DNA of 64,000 nt, from contig NZ_VFRA01000001.1 in NCBI RefSeq assembly GCF_006788895.1, positions 2,232,001 through 2,296,000 on the forward strand, in the 5' to 3' direction. The notes under the pieces are model-generated. The model had not been told where the DNA came from. It worked only from the letters and a program-made list of their open reading frames with translations, and made no database searches. Of the stretch, positions 50,084 to 61,513 are shown in pieces. The stretch is from Rhodoglobus vestalii (GTDB lineage Bacteria > Actinomycetota > Actinomycetes > Actinomycetales > Microbacteriaceae). Made by a program: the position numbers and the translations under genes. Position 1 is the first letter of the stretch; each line of letters opens with the position of its first letter.

Positions 50084-51475
50084 TCATGGGGCCAACGTAT
50101 CGCGACCGTCCTCATCCTGTTTGCGAAGCGATTCGATCGATCGGATGCCTTCTGGGCGCCCGGCGCGAACCCACATCGCCCACAGGATGGCCGCGATGAG
50201 TGCGGCAGCGACGAGGCTCACGAGGGGCCATCCGCGGGAAAGGTTGACGATTAGCGTGAACGCCACAATTGCTGCACCAACGACATTGAGCACGAAACGT
50301 TTGCGCTGACGGGCCACATGCGTGAACCGAGCCATCGCTAGCAAGCCCGACAGAAAGCTCAAAAATACAGCGACCGCGTAAAACAGCACGAGCCGCTGGT
50401 CGTCAGCGCCGGTGGCGGCGAGGACGACCATCGAGAGGGCGGTGAAGAGTAGGAGACCCCAGTATGGGGTGTGGCGCCGATTCACACTGCCAAATGCCGC
50501 GGGCAGAATACCCACGGCATTCGTGCCCGAGGGATGAACTGCGAGCGCTTTCAGCAGGCCAGGGCCCGCCTGAAAAGACGAACTTGCTGCGGCGAGGAGT
50601 AGCAGCGCGGTCATCAACTGAAATAGCCCAAAGAGCGGGGCTGGGGCGACGTGTCTGGCAAAGTCGGCGATGAGAGTCGACCCTTCGTCGGGGATGCTGA
50701 CTCCAAGACGTGTTGCTTGCACCGCGAAGGTGAGCGTGAGTACGCCAACGATGCCAAAAGTGAGCCACAGTGTGAGTTGCCCGAACCGGCGGCGACCATC
50801 AGAATCGAGGCCGCCGAGCTGGGCAATCGCAGTTGAGGGAGCCTCGACACCGGTTGCGAGTGCCATCGCGACGGGGAACGCGAGTATGACGGCGACAGCG
50901 CCCGCAAGCGCGTTCGGATCGGCAGCTGCCGAATCGGCGAGGACTGCCGAGTCGAGCGGCGCGGCAACAACACTGAACAGGAGCACCGATGCTGCTACCG
51001 CGACGAAGCTCACCGTCATCAGCGCGAACAGGATTCGCCCGAGATTTCCGAACAGGGACAACCCGCCAACAACGGCCACAAGCGCGAGGGCAATGAGCAA
51101 GCGCCACGGCGCAAGCACGGGAAAGTAGGCGATGATGGCCGACGCGGCTGCCGAGACGCTGATCGCGATGGTCAGTACGAAGTCGACCACGAGCGAGCCG
51201 ACTGGCAGAAACGACCAGCCGTCGCCGAAAGCTTCGCCGACGGCAGCCGATGCTCCACCGCCCTCGGGATACCGGGCGATAAGCGCCCGGTAGTTCAGAA
51301 CAACGAGCGCGATGATCGACATCACTAGCGCCATCGTCGCGACAAGCAGGTCGAGCCGACCATCCAGCGCCCGGAGCGCCGCTTCGACCGCGTAGGCGAC
51401 GGAAGACACAGGATCAGCCATGATCGTGAATGCGAAGGCTAGAAAGAGAATGACGCGAGAGCGTAGGCAGGGCAC
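50084..51475 (-). CDS. APC-family amino acid permease
   Basis: 463 residues with 12 hydrophobic segments. The N-terminal DPVSSVAYAVEAALRALDG and RYPEGGGASAAVGEAFGDGW match the conserved TM1 loop and TM2-3 region of the APC superfamily. It moves an amino acid or polyamine across the cytoplasmic membrane; substrate unknown. The stop codon falls inside or next to the IS481 remnant, so the very last residues may have been replaced. Confidence 0.85.
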   Translation of the reverse strand: MPCLRSRVILFLAFAFTIMADPVSSVAYAVEAALRALDGRLDLLVATMALVMSIIALVVLNYRALIARYPEGGGASAAVGEAFGDGWSFLPVGSLVVDFVLTIAISVSAAASAIIAYFPVLAPWRLLIALALVAVVGGLSLFGNLGRILFALMTVSFVAVAASVLLFSVVAAPLDSAVLADSAAADPNALAGAVAVILAFPVAMALATGVEAPSTAIAQLGGLDSDGRRRFGQLTLWLTFGIVGVLTLTFAVQATRLGVSIPDEGSTLIADFARHVAPAPLFGLFQLMTALLLLAAASSSFQAGPGLLKALAVHPSGTNAVGILPAAFGSVNRRHTPYWGLLLFTALSMVVLAATGADDQRLVLFYAVAVFLSFLSGLLAMARFTHVARQRKRFVLNVVGAAIVAFTLIVNLSRGWPLVSLVAAALIAAILWAMWVRAGRPEGIRSIESLRKQDEDGRDTLAP

Positions 51476-51479
51476 GCGG

Positions 51480-51770
51480 CGACCCTACTCCCGCCGTCAC
51501 CTGATCCAACGCGCGCCGCGGTGCGACCGAGCGAAACTCGGGCGCGTAGCCTCACGCACGGCCTAGCGAGCGGGACACGATCACCGCGCTCGATCGCTCC
51601 CCGGACGAACTCGTGCCAGTCGCGCACGAGTTGTGCAACCGCGCTGGGTAGCGGACCTTTGCGCGAGCCCAGTTCGGCGCTCGCTGCCGCGAAGAAGCAG
51701 CCGCCGCTGAAAACCCACACGTGGCCGACGGGATCGTGAGGTTCCTCACCGACTCGGGTGCGCGAACCAG
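51480..51770 (-). pseudogene. TetR-family regulator, C-terminal remnant
   Basis: The reverse strand reads FSGGCFFAAASAELGSRKGP then VAQLVRDWHEFVRGAIERG, resembling the end of TetR regulators with a GGCFF motif. The DNA-binding N-terminus is not present upstream, and the reading continues into noncoding DNA. No start is seen. Confidence 0.45.
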
Positions 51771-51930
51771 CGCATCAGCATGGTCATTGTGAGGGTCTAA
51801 AGGATGAAGGGCACCGTCCACCTCCGAAGTGTGGGAGATGTCCTCGAACCACACACCTCCAGGGGAACTGTGTTCTCCGCTGCGTTCGGGAGCCCGGATC
51901 GACAGCTTTAGCCTCTGTATAGTCGGAAGT

Positions 51931-52311
51931 GTGAATGAAAAAGATCTGCTCGGCCTCTGGTCTGGAGCGCGCCTGCACATCATGGTTGCGCAATTTGCGC
52001 CAACCTTCCTGCTCACTGTGGTCATCACCGCTCTTGCCCTTGGGGGCGGTGACGGCGGCCCGATTGCTGTGCGGATCGCGGCGACGGGAATCTTGCTTGC
52101 CTCGGGAATCCTCGGTTCCATCGCTCAGTACACGTCCGCCAGCGAAGCGCAGGCAGTCGTGGCCGATCTGCGCCAGATCGAGAACCCGTCCAGAGTCGTT
52201 CAGCAGATTATTCAGACCGCGTGGTGGACGACGATCGTGAAGTTCGTTACTCCGGCGATCTTCATGGTGATCTATCTGGCGATCCTCTGGCAATTGTTCA
52301 TCGCGGGCTAG
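51931..52311 (+). CDS. Hypothetical membrane protein (3 helices)
   Basis: 126 residues from a GTG at 51931 with GGAAG just upstream. Three hydrophobic segments at about residues 18-38 (FAPTFLLTVVITALALG), 45-65 (VRIAATGILLASGILGSI) and 98-120 (FVTPAIFMVIYLAILWQLF), separated by a charged loop (ADLRQIENPSRVVQQI). No family recognised. Ends just before the malate dehydrogenase gene. Confidence 0.65.
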   Translation: MNEKDLLGLWSGARLHIMVAQFAPTFLLTVVITALALGGGDGGPIAVRIAATGILLASGILGSIAQYTSASEAQAVVADLRQIENPSRVVQQIIQTAWWTTIVKFVTPAIFMVIYLAILWQLFIAG

Positions 52312-52335
52312 GTGTAGTTCCCAGTGAGGTTGTGA

Positions 52336-53511
<1,176 letters not shown>

Positions 53512-53593
53512 CCTCGAAACCTGGAGGTCACATCAGGCAACGTGCATAACCTCGCGGACGGAAATTCCAACAGTTGATAAGGAAGAGATTATT

Positions 53594-53998
53594 ATGCCTA
53601 ATATTGTCGAAACAGCCGTCAGTGCTGGTGACTTCACTACGCTCGTCGCCGCAGTTAAGGCCGCCGGGCTTGTGGACACATTGAGCGGTCCTGGACCATT
53701 CACCGTGTTTGCGCCGACCGACGCAGCGTTCGCGAAGCTCCCTGAAGGAACAGTGGAGTCGCTACTAGCTGATATCCCCAAGCTCACAGCGATTCTGACG
53801 TACCACGTGGTGTCCGGGTCTGTGCACGCAGCCGACCTTCCGGGTACCCCCAGTGCGACAACCGTACAAGGAACCGACGTGACTTTTGATACCTCATCCG
53901 GTGTCAAGGTCAACGATGCGACGGTCACCCAAGCGGATATCGCCACGTCGAATGGCGTAATCCATGTGATCGATACGGTTCTGATCCCCGCATCCTGA
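53594..53998 (+). CDS. Fasciclin-domain protein without signal peptide
   Basis: 134 residues from an ATG at 53594 with AAGGAAGAG upstream. The whole length is one fasciclin (FAS1) domain: [75 protein letters not shown]1 domains are usually extracellular adhesion modules, but here no signal peptide or anchor precedes the domain. Single domain with its own start, about 80 bases after mdh. Confidence 0.88.
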   Translation: MPNIVETAVSAGDFTTLVAAVKAAGLVDTLSGPGPFTVFAPTDAAFAKLPEGTVESLLADIPKLTAILTYHVVSGSVHAADLPGTPSATTVQGTDVTFDTSSGVKVNDATVTQADIATSNGVIHVIDTVLIPAS

Positions 53999-54408
53999 TC
54001 ACCCCTTCCGCGTCTGGGGTTGATTTTCTGGCTCCCGACTTCATGCCAAGTGGCCTGTTGGTCAGGAAGAATATCTACTGACCTAGCCATTCGACCCGCC
54101 AAGAGAACATCTCGAAGGTGTGGATTCTTTGCTGGTCCACCACCCCGGCTACATGGTTCGGCGGCGGCACCCGTGCCGCCGCCGAACTGTTCGGCTGTTT
54201 TGGCGCAAACGCAGGCCCGAAAGTTACCGTTGCGGACGCCCACCCGCACTGCGATTAGTGGCACGGTGAGCACGTGAACAGTGTTGTGTTTGCTGCGGGT
54301 TTGGCCTTTGCCACAAACGTTCCACCCGAAGACCGGCAACGGCGATCGATCCTCCCGCACGCCTACATTAATCGGGGCCGCAGCATCCGCCTCGCTAGAC
54401 TGTGGCTC

Positions 54409-55872
54409 ATGTCGCTGCCGCGCTTTCTGTTCGCCGACCAGCTCGGACCGCACTTCGACGATGGCGGGCCGATTATTCTCGTCGAGGCAGAGGCGGGGCT
54501 GACCCGTCGCCCGTACCACCGGGCGAAGGCGCACCTCATCCTCAGCGCCCTTCGGCACCGGGCGGCCGAGCTCGGTGATCGGGCCGAGTTTCTGTCTGCA
54601 CAGCACTACCGGGACGTGCTCACCGGACGCAAGCTTGAGGTGATCAACCCAACCTCGTGGGGGTCACGCTGGCTCGTCGAGGAACTCGGTGCGGTCGTGT
54701 TACCCAGCCGGGGGTTTGTCACCGCCGAGGCCGATTTTCAGGCCTGGGCGGAGGGACGCGGGGCGAAACGACTCCTGATGGACCACTACTACCGTGCGCG
54801 CCGGACTGCGACCGGCACCCTCATGCACGGGCCGGAGCCGGAGGGTGGACGCTTCAACTTCGATCACGATAACCGTCAGCCACCACCAAAGAATGCGGCA
54901 AGCCTGGGCCTGCCGGACGTGTATTGCCCGGTGGAGGACGAAATTGACGCAAAGGTGCGTCGTGACCTGGATGCCATGGAAGCCGACGGTCGTGCCCACT
55001 TCCTCGGCCAAGACGGCCCGCGCCGTTTCGCAGCAACCCGCGCCGAGGCTCTTGCTGCGCTCGACGACTTTGTGGAGACACGCCTGTGCGACTTCGGACC
55101 ATTCGAGGATGCCTCTCTGCTCGGCGATAGCGAGATGAGTCACTCCCGCTTGAGTGTGCCCATGAACCTTGGTTTGCTGCACCCGCAGGAGGTTATCGAT
55201 GCTGTCGTGGCCGCGTTTGAACGCGGTGACGCCCCGCTGCCGAGCGTCGAAGCCGTCGTGCGGCAGATCATGGGCTGGCGGGACTGGGTCTGGCATCTGT
55301 ACTGGCACCTCGGCGAGGACTACGTGCGGCGCAGCAACTACCTTGACGCCCGCGAACCACTACCCCGCGAGTTTCTCGAGCTGGATGGCAGCGCGGTGCG
55401 GGCGCGCTGTCTCAGCCATGTGCTCACCGAGGTGGGACGAACCGGCTGGGCCCACCACATCCAGCGACTGATGGTGCTCGGCAATTGGGCGCTGCAGCGC
55501 GGATACCGGCCCGACGAGTTGACCGACTGGTTCACGAATGCGTTTGTTGATGGCACACCGTGGGTGATGCCCGCTAACGTCGTCGGAATGTCCCAGCACG
55601 CCGACGGCGGACTGGTCGCCACGAAACCGTATGTTTCAGGTGGCGCCTATATTTCGAAGATGAGCGACTTTTGTGGCTCGTGCACGTTCAACCCGAAGAA
55701 GCGGCTCGGTGAGGATGCTTGCCCGTTCACGGCAGGGTATTGGGCTTTTCTTGACCGCGTGGAGCCCCGAATCCGTGACAACCATCGTATGGCTCAACCG
55801 CTTGCCGGCCTGCGCCGGCTGAGCGATCGCGAGGCAGTTGTTGACCAGGAGCGCACCCGCACTGTCTGGTGA
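54409..55872 (+). CDS. FeS-type bacterial cryptochrome/photolyase (FeS-BCP family)
   Basis: 487 residues from the ATG at 54409; the frame is open to 54274 but the ATG begins the family N-terminus (RFLFADQLGPHF). The N-terminal Rossmann domain has MDHYYRARRTATGTLM. The FAD-binding half has WGS-, HSRLSVPMNLGLLHP, GWRDWVWHLYWHLGEDYVR and HHIQRLMVLGNWAL. Four Cys expected for the [4Fe-4S] cluster are present: RARCLSHV, FCGSCTFNPKKR and DACPFTAGYW. Members repair (6-4) photoproducts or act as photoreceptors with DMRL and FAD. Confidence 0.9.
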   Translation: MSLPRFLFADQLGPHFDDGGPIILVEAEAGLTRRPYHRAKAHLILSALRHRAAELGDRAEFLSAQHYRDVLTGRKLEVINPTSWGSRWLVEELGAVVLPSRGFVTAEADFQAWAEGRGAKRLLMDHYYRARRTATGTLMHGPEPEGGRFNFDHDNRQPPPKNAASLGLPDVYCPVEDEIDAKVRRDLDAMEADGRAHFLGQDGPRRFAATRAEALAALDDFVETRLCDFGPFEDASLLGDSEMSHSRLSVPMNLGLLHPQEVIDAVVAAFERGDAPLPSVEAVVRQIMGWRDWVWHLYWHLGEDYVRRSNYLDAREPLPREFLELDGSAVRARCLSHVLTEVGRTGWAHHIQRLMVLGNWALQRGYRPDELTDWFTNAFVDGTPWVMPANVVGMSQHADGGLVATKPYVSGGAYISKMSDFCGSCTFNPKKRLGEDACPFTAGYWAFLDRVEPRIRDNHRMAQPLAGLRRLSDREAVVDQERTRTVW

Positions 55873-55902
55873 GTTGCGTGGCAGATCGAGCTGCGCAGCA
55901 GT

Positions 55903-56613
55903 TTAGGCTGCTGGCTGCGGTGAGAAAGCCCCACTCGGCAGGTCGCGTTCACCGTTGATGATGCCATCGACGATGCGGCGGGCCACCTCGGCGGGGTTGA
56001 AGCCGGTGGGCATGTTTGGGGCGGTGCCGGCGACCGGCCTGGTGGCGAGTCCGGTCTCGGTGTGGCCCGGTCGGGCGTCAACGAATCGGATGCCGTCGCG
56101 GCGTAATTCGCGGCCTGCGGCCTGCCCGAACGCGGCGAGGGCCGCTTTGGACGCGGAGTAGGCGGCCATGTTCGCTGTGGGGGACTCGCTGACGATGCCG
56201 GTGAGGGTGAGAAAGAATGGGTCACGCTTCGCGGCCGCCGATTCGAGCAGGGCGGGTCGCGCTGCACGTAGCAGGCGCATCGGGCCGAACGTGTTCACTG
56301 CGAAGAGCGTGCCCATGGTCTCGTCGTTCACATCAGCCACAGGCCCAAAGGCAACCACACCGGCCGCGTTGATGACACCGTCGAGTTGTCCATGAGCGTC
56401 GAGTGCGGCGTTGACGAGTTCACTGTCGGAGCCGGCATCACGCAGGTCGGAATTGACGAAAGTGCCCGGCAAATCGAGGGCGCGCACTTTCTCCTCTGAT
56501 CGCCCGTGGAGCGTCAGTAGCGCGCCTTCTTCGGCTAAAATTCGGGCGATCGCGGAGCCAAGGCCGCCCGATGCACCGACGACAAGAATGGATAATCCCG
56601 CAAGTGAAGTCAT
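55903..56613 (-). CDS. SDR-family oxidoreductase
   Basis: 236 residues. NAD(P)-binding VVGASGGLGSAIARILAEEG, catalytic YSASKAALAAFGQ (Tyr-x-x-x-Lys) with the upstream Ser in LTLTGIVSES, and NAAG at residue 82. Classical SDR length. Convergent with the photolyase-like gene (about 30 bases between stops), so it is separate. Substrate not deducible. Confidence 0.9.
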   Translation of the reverse strand: MTSLAGLSILVVGASGGLGSAIARILAEEGALLTLHGRSEEKVRALDLPGTFVNSDLRDAGSDSELVNAALDAHGQLDGVINAAGVVAFGPVADVNDETMGTLFAVNTFGPMRLLRAARPALLESAAAKRDPFFLTLTGIVSESPTANMAAYSASKAALAAFGQAAGRELRRDGIRFVDARPGHTETGLATRPVAGTAPNMPTGFNPAEVARRIVDGIINGERDLPSGAFSPQPAA

Positions 56614-57364
56614 GCGCTAACGATACTGTTCGAGGTTGTGAAATGCCCTAGTTGCCGGTGAGCACCCGCGGTCAGCGCTGCAAGCTTTGCCTCACCGATC
56701 GGCTCGTGGGCTATTAGCAATGCAGGGGGAGAGGAGGTCTTCGCGACGCCCCCTTACCGGTGAAGAAAGAGGAACCTGGGGGATCTGTGAGGAACTTCAT
56801 CGTTGTCTCAGCAACATCGAGTTCTGCCGCAGCAACTCTCGGCCGTCTTCTGGGTGAGCCCAAGCTCGAGGCGCTGAGTGGATGCTGTGGCACCGGTAGC
56901 AACGGTGACACCGTCGACTACTATCAGTGGTAATCCATTCGAGCCGGAGGCGGGCAGGATCAGCCAACCCCTTCGAGCGCACGGCGAGACGTACCGCATC
57001 ATCCAGGGGAAAGTCCGGCGTTGATGACAGTGGCGCGCAGCAGATGGGCGACACACCATCCAGTGCCGGAAGAGCTGTGGGCATGGCCCCGATACGGCAC
57101 CTATTCGACATACATCAAATAATTGGGTGGCCGTGTTTCGCTATACGGTTGGGGTCAGCTGCGAGTGGATGTTCGTGGGGCTGCATATCGTGCCGTTCTC
57201 GTCCGCGAACATAACGGCACCGCACGGGCATATCAGTCCTGTGGAATTTGAGATGCGATACTCATCAGAGCGGGCGGGAGGTTGGCTCGCCGCTTGACCC
57301 GTGTCCACGAACCGGGGGCAGGGCCACCGTTTGTGCACGCAGCAAGAAATTGGGATGACACGAT
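56614..57364. other. Region with a regulator remnant and a P-type ATPase leader
   Basis: About 750 bases. The only recognisable part is the ArsR-like remnant at 56800-57100. The right 250 bases hold the upstream region of the cation ATPase gene at 57365 with no gene seen. Confidence 0.45.
56800..57100 (-). pseudogene. ArsR-family regulator remnant
   Basis: The reverse strand reads ISPICC-type PICCAPLSSTPDFPLDDAVR, LAVRSKGLADPARLRLEW and, in the next frame, VTVATGATASTQRLELGLTQ. The CC-APL start and the A-D-P-x-R-L-R-L motif are those of ArsR/CmtR regulators. Missing recognition helix and frameshifts show that it is dead. Confidence 0.5.
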
Positions 57365-60109
57365 ATGAGCGCAGCACCTAACATCGGGCACGACCTTCCG
57401 CAGGGTGCGCGGGTAGCATCAACCTTTCAGGTTGTGGAACCCCATGCGTTGAGTTGCGACGCAGTGCTCGACGTGATCGGTGGAGGCCCTGACGGACTCA
57501 GTGGCAGTGAGGCCACTGAGCGTCTGTCAATAGTTGGACTCAACCGGCTGCCGGAGCCGAAGAAGAAGCATCCACTACTGCGGTTTCTCACCCACTTCGC
57601 CGACATACTGATCTACATACTGCTCGCGGCGGCGGCAGTCAAGGCCGTTTTTGGTGACTGGCTCGACGCGGGGGTGATTCTTGCCGTCGCCGTCATCAAC
57701 GCCCTCATCGGATTTTTGCAGGAAGGGAGGGCAGAGAAGGCAATGCAGGGCCTTCGCACCATGCTCTCTCTGCGAGCCCGGGTTCTGCGCGATGGCGTGT
57801 GGACTGACACCGATGCGCAGAGTCTCGTTCCTGGCGACGTGGTGCGGGTTAAGTCTGGTGACCGCGTACCGGCCGACCTGCGGTTGCTCAACGCGACAAT
57901 GCTGCGGGTGGAGGAGTCTTCGCTCACCGGAGAATCAGTGCCCTCTGATAAACACCCGGAACCGGTCGCGCACGACGCCGGGATCGGTGACCGGCAGTGC
58001 ATGCTCTACTCCGGAACTCTTGTCGCCGCAGGACTGGGCGTCGGAGTGGTTACCGCAACAGGGATAGCAACGGAACTCGGCCGCATCCAGACCATGATTG
58101 GCGAGGTGGAGACCCTCGATACCCCGCTGACCAGAAAGCTCAACGCATTCGGCAAGAGAATCTCTCTCATCATCCTTGGCGTTGCCGGAATGATGGCCCT
58201 TGTCGGGTGGATCCTGCACGGCCAGTCCGGCAATGAACTGTTTTCTGCAGTGATCAGTTTCGCGGTGGCGGCGATCCCAGAGGGGCTGCCCGCGCTTGTC
58301 ACGATCACGCTTGCGATCGGTGTTCAGCGAATGGCCAAACGTAACGCCATCACGCGAAAACTTACTGCGGTGGAGACGCTCGGCTCTGTCACCACCATCT
58401 GCACTGACAAGACGGGGACGCTCACCCGCAACGAGATGACCGCCCGTACCGTCGTCACCGCCGACGCACAAGCTCAGGTCAGCGGCATCGGATACGCACC
58501 GACAGGTGACATCACCGTCAACGACGTACCAGTCAATCTCAGCGCGGATCAGGCGCTGCACGGACTTGTCGAGGTGATGGCGGTGTGCAACGACGCCTCA
58601 CTCACGGAAAAAGACGGACACTGGCACATTGTCGGGGAGCCAACCGAGGGGTCCCTCCGTACCCTCGCTTCGAAGGCAGGCTTCGAGGCGCACGACTACG
58701 ATCGTCTCGCGACGGTGCCGTTCGATTCGGTGAACAAGTTCATGGCGACCCTCGGCAGCACACCGACAGGCGCCGATGTGATCCTGGTCAAGGGAGCCCC
58801 TGATCGACTATTGGAACTCTGCACAACCCAACTCACCGCAGACGGCTCCACAGTGCCACTCGACACCGGATGGTGGGAGCAACAAGTGGACAGCCTCAGC
58901 GCGGAGGGGTTGCGTGTCCTTGCCGCTGCGCGCGGCGTACCCCAGGCCGATCAGCGCACCCTTCAGCCGGAGGATCTTAACGGACTCACTTTCTTGGGCA
59001 TCGTGGGCATTGTCGACCCACCCCGGCCGGAGGCGGTCGCGGCGATCGCGGCGTGTCATAACGCCGGCATCAGGGTGAAGATGATCACGGGCGACCACGC
59101 CGGGACCGCCCGTGCGATCGCGCAGGAGATGGGCATCATTACGGACACGGATGCCCGCGTCGCCGTCGGTGCCGAACTTGAGTCGATGAGTCAGGACCAG
59201 CTTGCCAGCGTCGTCCGCGATATCGACGTGTACGCCCGCACAAGCCCAGAACACAAGCTCCGAATTGTGACGGCGTTACAGGCACACGCCGAGGTTGTCG
59301 CTATGACCGGCGATGGAGTGAATGACGCCCCTGCTCTCACCAGGGCCGACGTGGGGGTGGCGATGGGAATTAAGGGTACGGAGGCGAGCAAGGAGGCAGC
59401 GGCGATTGTGCTTGCTGACGATAACTTTGCGAGCATCGAGCGCGCAGTCAAGGAAGGCAGGCGAATCTACGACAATCTGCAAAAGTCGATCGTGTTTTTG
59501 CTACCCACGAGCTTCGCGCAGGCACTCGTCATTTTGATCGCGGTCCTCTTTGGCTTCACCCCACCGCTTCAGCCCACCCAGATCCTCTGGATAAATCTCA
59601 TCACGGCGGTCACGCTCGCGCTCGCGCTCGCGTACGAACCGGCAGAGGGTGGGATCATGGACCGCCCGCCGCGCCAACCCGGGAGGTCTATACTTCCACG
59701 CGACCTCCTCGCTCGTGTCGTCCTGGTCTCCACTCTCATCAGTGGAGCCACGATCGCGGTCTACTTCTTCGAGCTCGCCAACTCCGCTAGCTTCGCACAG
59801 GCACAAACCAGCGCGGTCACGATGCTCGCTCTTGGTCAGCTCGCCTACCTGTTCAATGCCAGGTTTCTGCGCTCCACGAGTCTGCGTTTCACCGTGCTCA
59901 CCGGCAACCGAATGGTGTGGATCTCCGTGGGCGCCCTGCTCCTGCTCCAGCTGCTATTCGTCTACACGCCAATAATGAACACCTGGTTTCATTCCACCCC
60001 GATCGGTCTGCGCGAGTGGGGCATTGTGCTTGGTTTATCGGCAGCCATATTCCTGCTTGTGGAGGTGGGGAAGACAGTTGAGCGCGCTGTCGCCCGACGC
60101 TCCCGATAG
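57365..60109 (+). CDS. P-type cation-transporting ATPase (Ca2+/Na+/P2-type)
   Basis: 914 residues. N-terminal cation-ATPase domain (LSGSEATERLSIVGLNRLPE), actuator TGES in VEESSLTGESVPSD, membrane segment with AAIPEGLPALVTITLAIG (PEGL motif of P2 ATPases), phosphorylation site ICTDKTGTLTRNEMT, hinge MTGDGVNDAPALTRADVGVA, and C-terminal ATPase domain with ILWINLITAVTLALALAYEP. Ten membrane helices are expected. Family members export Ca2+, Na+ or K+ at the cost of ATP; the exact ion is not clear. Intact. Confidence 0.93.
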   Translation: MSAAPNIGHDLPQGARVASTFQVVEPHALSCDAVLDVIGGGPDGLSGSEATERLSIVGLNRLPEPKKKHPLLRFLTHFADILIYILLAAAAVKAVFGDWLDAGVILAVAVINALIGFLQEGRAEKAMQGLRTMLSLRARVLRDGVWTDTDAQSLVPGDVVRVKSGDRVPADLRLLNATMLRVEESSLTGESVPSDKHPEPVAHDAGIGDRQCMLYSGTLVAAGLGVGVVTATGIATELGRIQTMIGEVETLDTPLTRKLNAFGKRISLIILGVAGMMALVGWILHGQSGNELFSAVISFAVAAIPEGLPALVTITLAIGVQRMAKRNAITRKLTAVETLGSVTTICTDKTGTLTRNEMTARTVVTADAQAQVSGIGYAPTGDITVNDVPVNLSADQALHGLVEVMAVCNDASLTEKDGHWHIVGEPTEGSLRTLASKAGFEAHDYDRLATVPFDSVNKFMATLGSTPTGADVILVKGAPDRLLELCTTQLTADGSTVPLDTGWWEQQVDSLSAEGLRVLAAARGVPQADQRTLQPEDLNGLTFLGIVGIVDPPRPEAVAAIAACHNAGIRVKMITGDHAGTARAIAQEMGIITDTDARVAVGAELESMSQDQLASVVRDIDVYARTSPEHKLRIVTALQAHAEVVAMTGDGVNDAPALTRADVGVAMGIKGTEASKEAAAIVLADDNFASIERAVKEGRRIYDNLQKSIVFLLPTSFAQALVILIAVLFGFTPPLQPTQILWINLITAVTLALALAYEPAEGGIMDRPPRQPGRSILPRDLLARVVLVSTLISGATIAVYFFELANSASFAQAQTSAVTMLALGQLAYLFNARFLRSTSLRFTVLTGNRMVWISVGALLLLQLLFVYTPIMNTWFHSTPIGLREWGIVLGLSAAIFLLVEVGKTVERAVARRSR

Positions 60110-60205
60110 TCAACGTCAACCCTGTCGGTGCGGGCTCGAAGTCGTGACCGATAGGCTTCCGGAAGTTTTCGAACGAGAGCATAATAGCTCCAGAATCCTC
60201 CGCTC

Positions 60206-61513
60206 TTACTCGTACCGCAGAGATTCCACAGGGTCGGCGCGGGCAGCGCGTGCGGCGGGTAGGGTGCCGGCTAGGAAGGCGATTGCCATGACGACGAGGA
60301 TGATCACGGCGACCGAGATCGGGTCGAAGGCGATCAGCGTGAGGCCCGGTAGGTCGGCCAGGATTGCGCCCGAGAGTAGCGAACTGATCGCGGTGCCCAC
60401 GATCATTCCGATTCCGACACCGATCGCGCTGCCCAAGAAGCCGATGAATACAGCTTCGAGGCTGAACAGGCCGAACACTTTGCCGCTGCCCATACCCATG
60501 GCTTTCATGAGACCGATTTCGCGGGTGCGTTCCTGCACAGACATGAACAGGGTGTTCACAATTCCGAAGCTTGCAGCCAGCAGGGCGATTATGGCGAACG
60601 CATTTAACACGAGCACGATTGCGTCGATGATTGTTTTGAACGTGCCGAGCTGGTCGGCCACAGTCGTGCCTGTGAATCCGGCATCCGTGAGCCGATCCTT
60701 GAGCGCAGTGATCTCGGCATCCGTTGCTGCCGGGTCGAAGCGGATGCTCGCCTGGGCGTAACGCTCCTGCTGATCAGCCGGGATCCCAACGTTCTGGGTC
60801 TGATAAAGCTCATCGGTCAGCGCAGTATTCACAACAAGTCCGCCAGCACCGGGTGCAGCAATGCTCTCCTCGGCAACACCCACGATCGTGGCGTCAACAA
60901 AGTGTTGGGTGCGTTCAGCATCCGTGATCGCGATCGTGAGGGTCTCCCCCACAGCGGCATCTGCGTCAGCGAACCCGAGCGACTCCACATAAGAGCTGGG
61001 CACATTCAGTTCGAGGGCATCCGAATCTGCGGCCGGCGCTCCACCAGCGGCAAGCTGCACGGTCTGGCCGGCTACGAGTGCGCCGACAGAGCTCAGGTAC
61101 TGCGTTCCGTTGCCGTACTGAATCCAGTCCGGGGAAATCGACTTTGTCGCCTCAACATCGAGCACACCCGCGATGGTGGCGAGCGCATCCAAATCGTCGG
61201 GAGTGAGGGCCACGACAGTGGAACCTGGACGGCTGAAGCCTCCGCTGACCACCGCATCAGGGTCATATTCGGCCGGCCCAGTGGCATCGCCGAACCCCGC
61301 ATTTGCGTCCTGGGTCACCGAAACCGTCATCACATCTTCTGCGCCAATCGAGGTGACGGTGTCATCGATGTACCGATTGATGCCCGTACCGAGGCCGTTG
61401 GTGATGGTGAGAGTGAACGCACCAACGAAGATCGCGAGAATCGTCAGAATGGTGCGGGTCTTCGAACGGAACGTGTTCGACGCCGCAGAACCAATCAGGT
61501 CGAGGGTTTTCAT
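60206..61513 (-). CDS. MacB/FtsX-type ABC transporter permease
   Basis: 435 residues from the ATG at 61513 that overlaps the ATPase stop; the frame open to 61576 is not needed. One N-terminal membrane helix (TILTILAIFVGAFTLTITNG), a large extracytoplasmic MacB-like domain (residues 45-290, with GLGFADADAAVG-type segments), then three helices (VLNAFAIIALLAASFGIVNT, IGFLGSAIGVGIGMIVG, VAVIILVVMAIAFLAGTLP). The ERTREIGLMKAMGMG motif is the ATPase-contact region. Likely exports peptides, lipids or signals together with the ATPase at 61510. Confidence 0.9.
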   Translation of the reverse strand: MKTLDLIGSAASNTFRSKTRTILTILAIFVGAFTLTITNGLGTGINRYIDDTVTSIGAEDVMTVSVTQDANAGFGDATGPAEYDPDAVVSGGFSRPGSTVVALTPDDLDALATIAGVLDVEATKSISPDWIQYGNGTQYLSSVGALVAGQTVQLAAGGAPAADSDALELNVPSSYVESLGFADADAAVGETLTIAITDAERTQHFVDATIVGVAEESIAAPGAGGLVVNTALTDELYQTQNVGIPADQQERYAQASIRFDPAATDAEITALKDRLTDAGFTGTTVADQLGTFKTIIDAIVLVLNAFAIIALLAASFGIVNTLFMSVQERTREIGLMKAMGMGSGKVFGLFSLEAVFIGFLGSAIGVGIGMIVGTAISSLLSGAILADLPGLTLIAFDPISVAVIILVVMAIAFLAGTLPAARAARADPVESLRYE

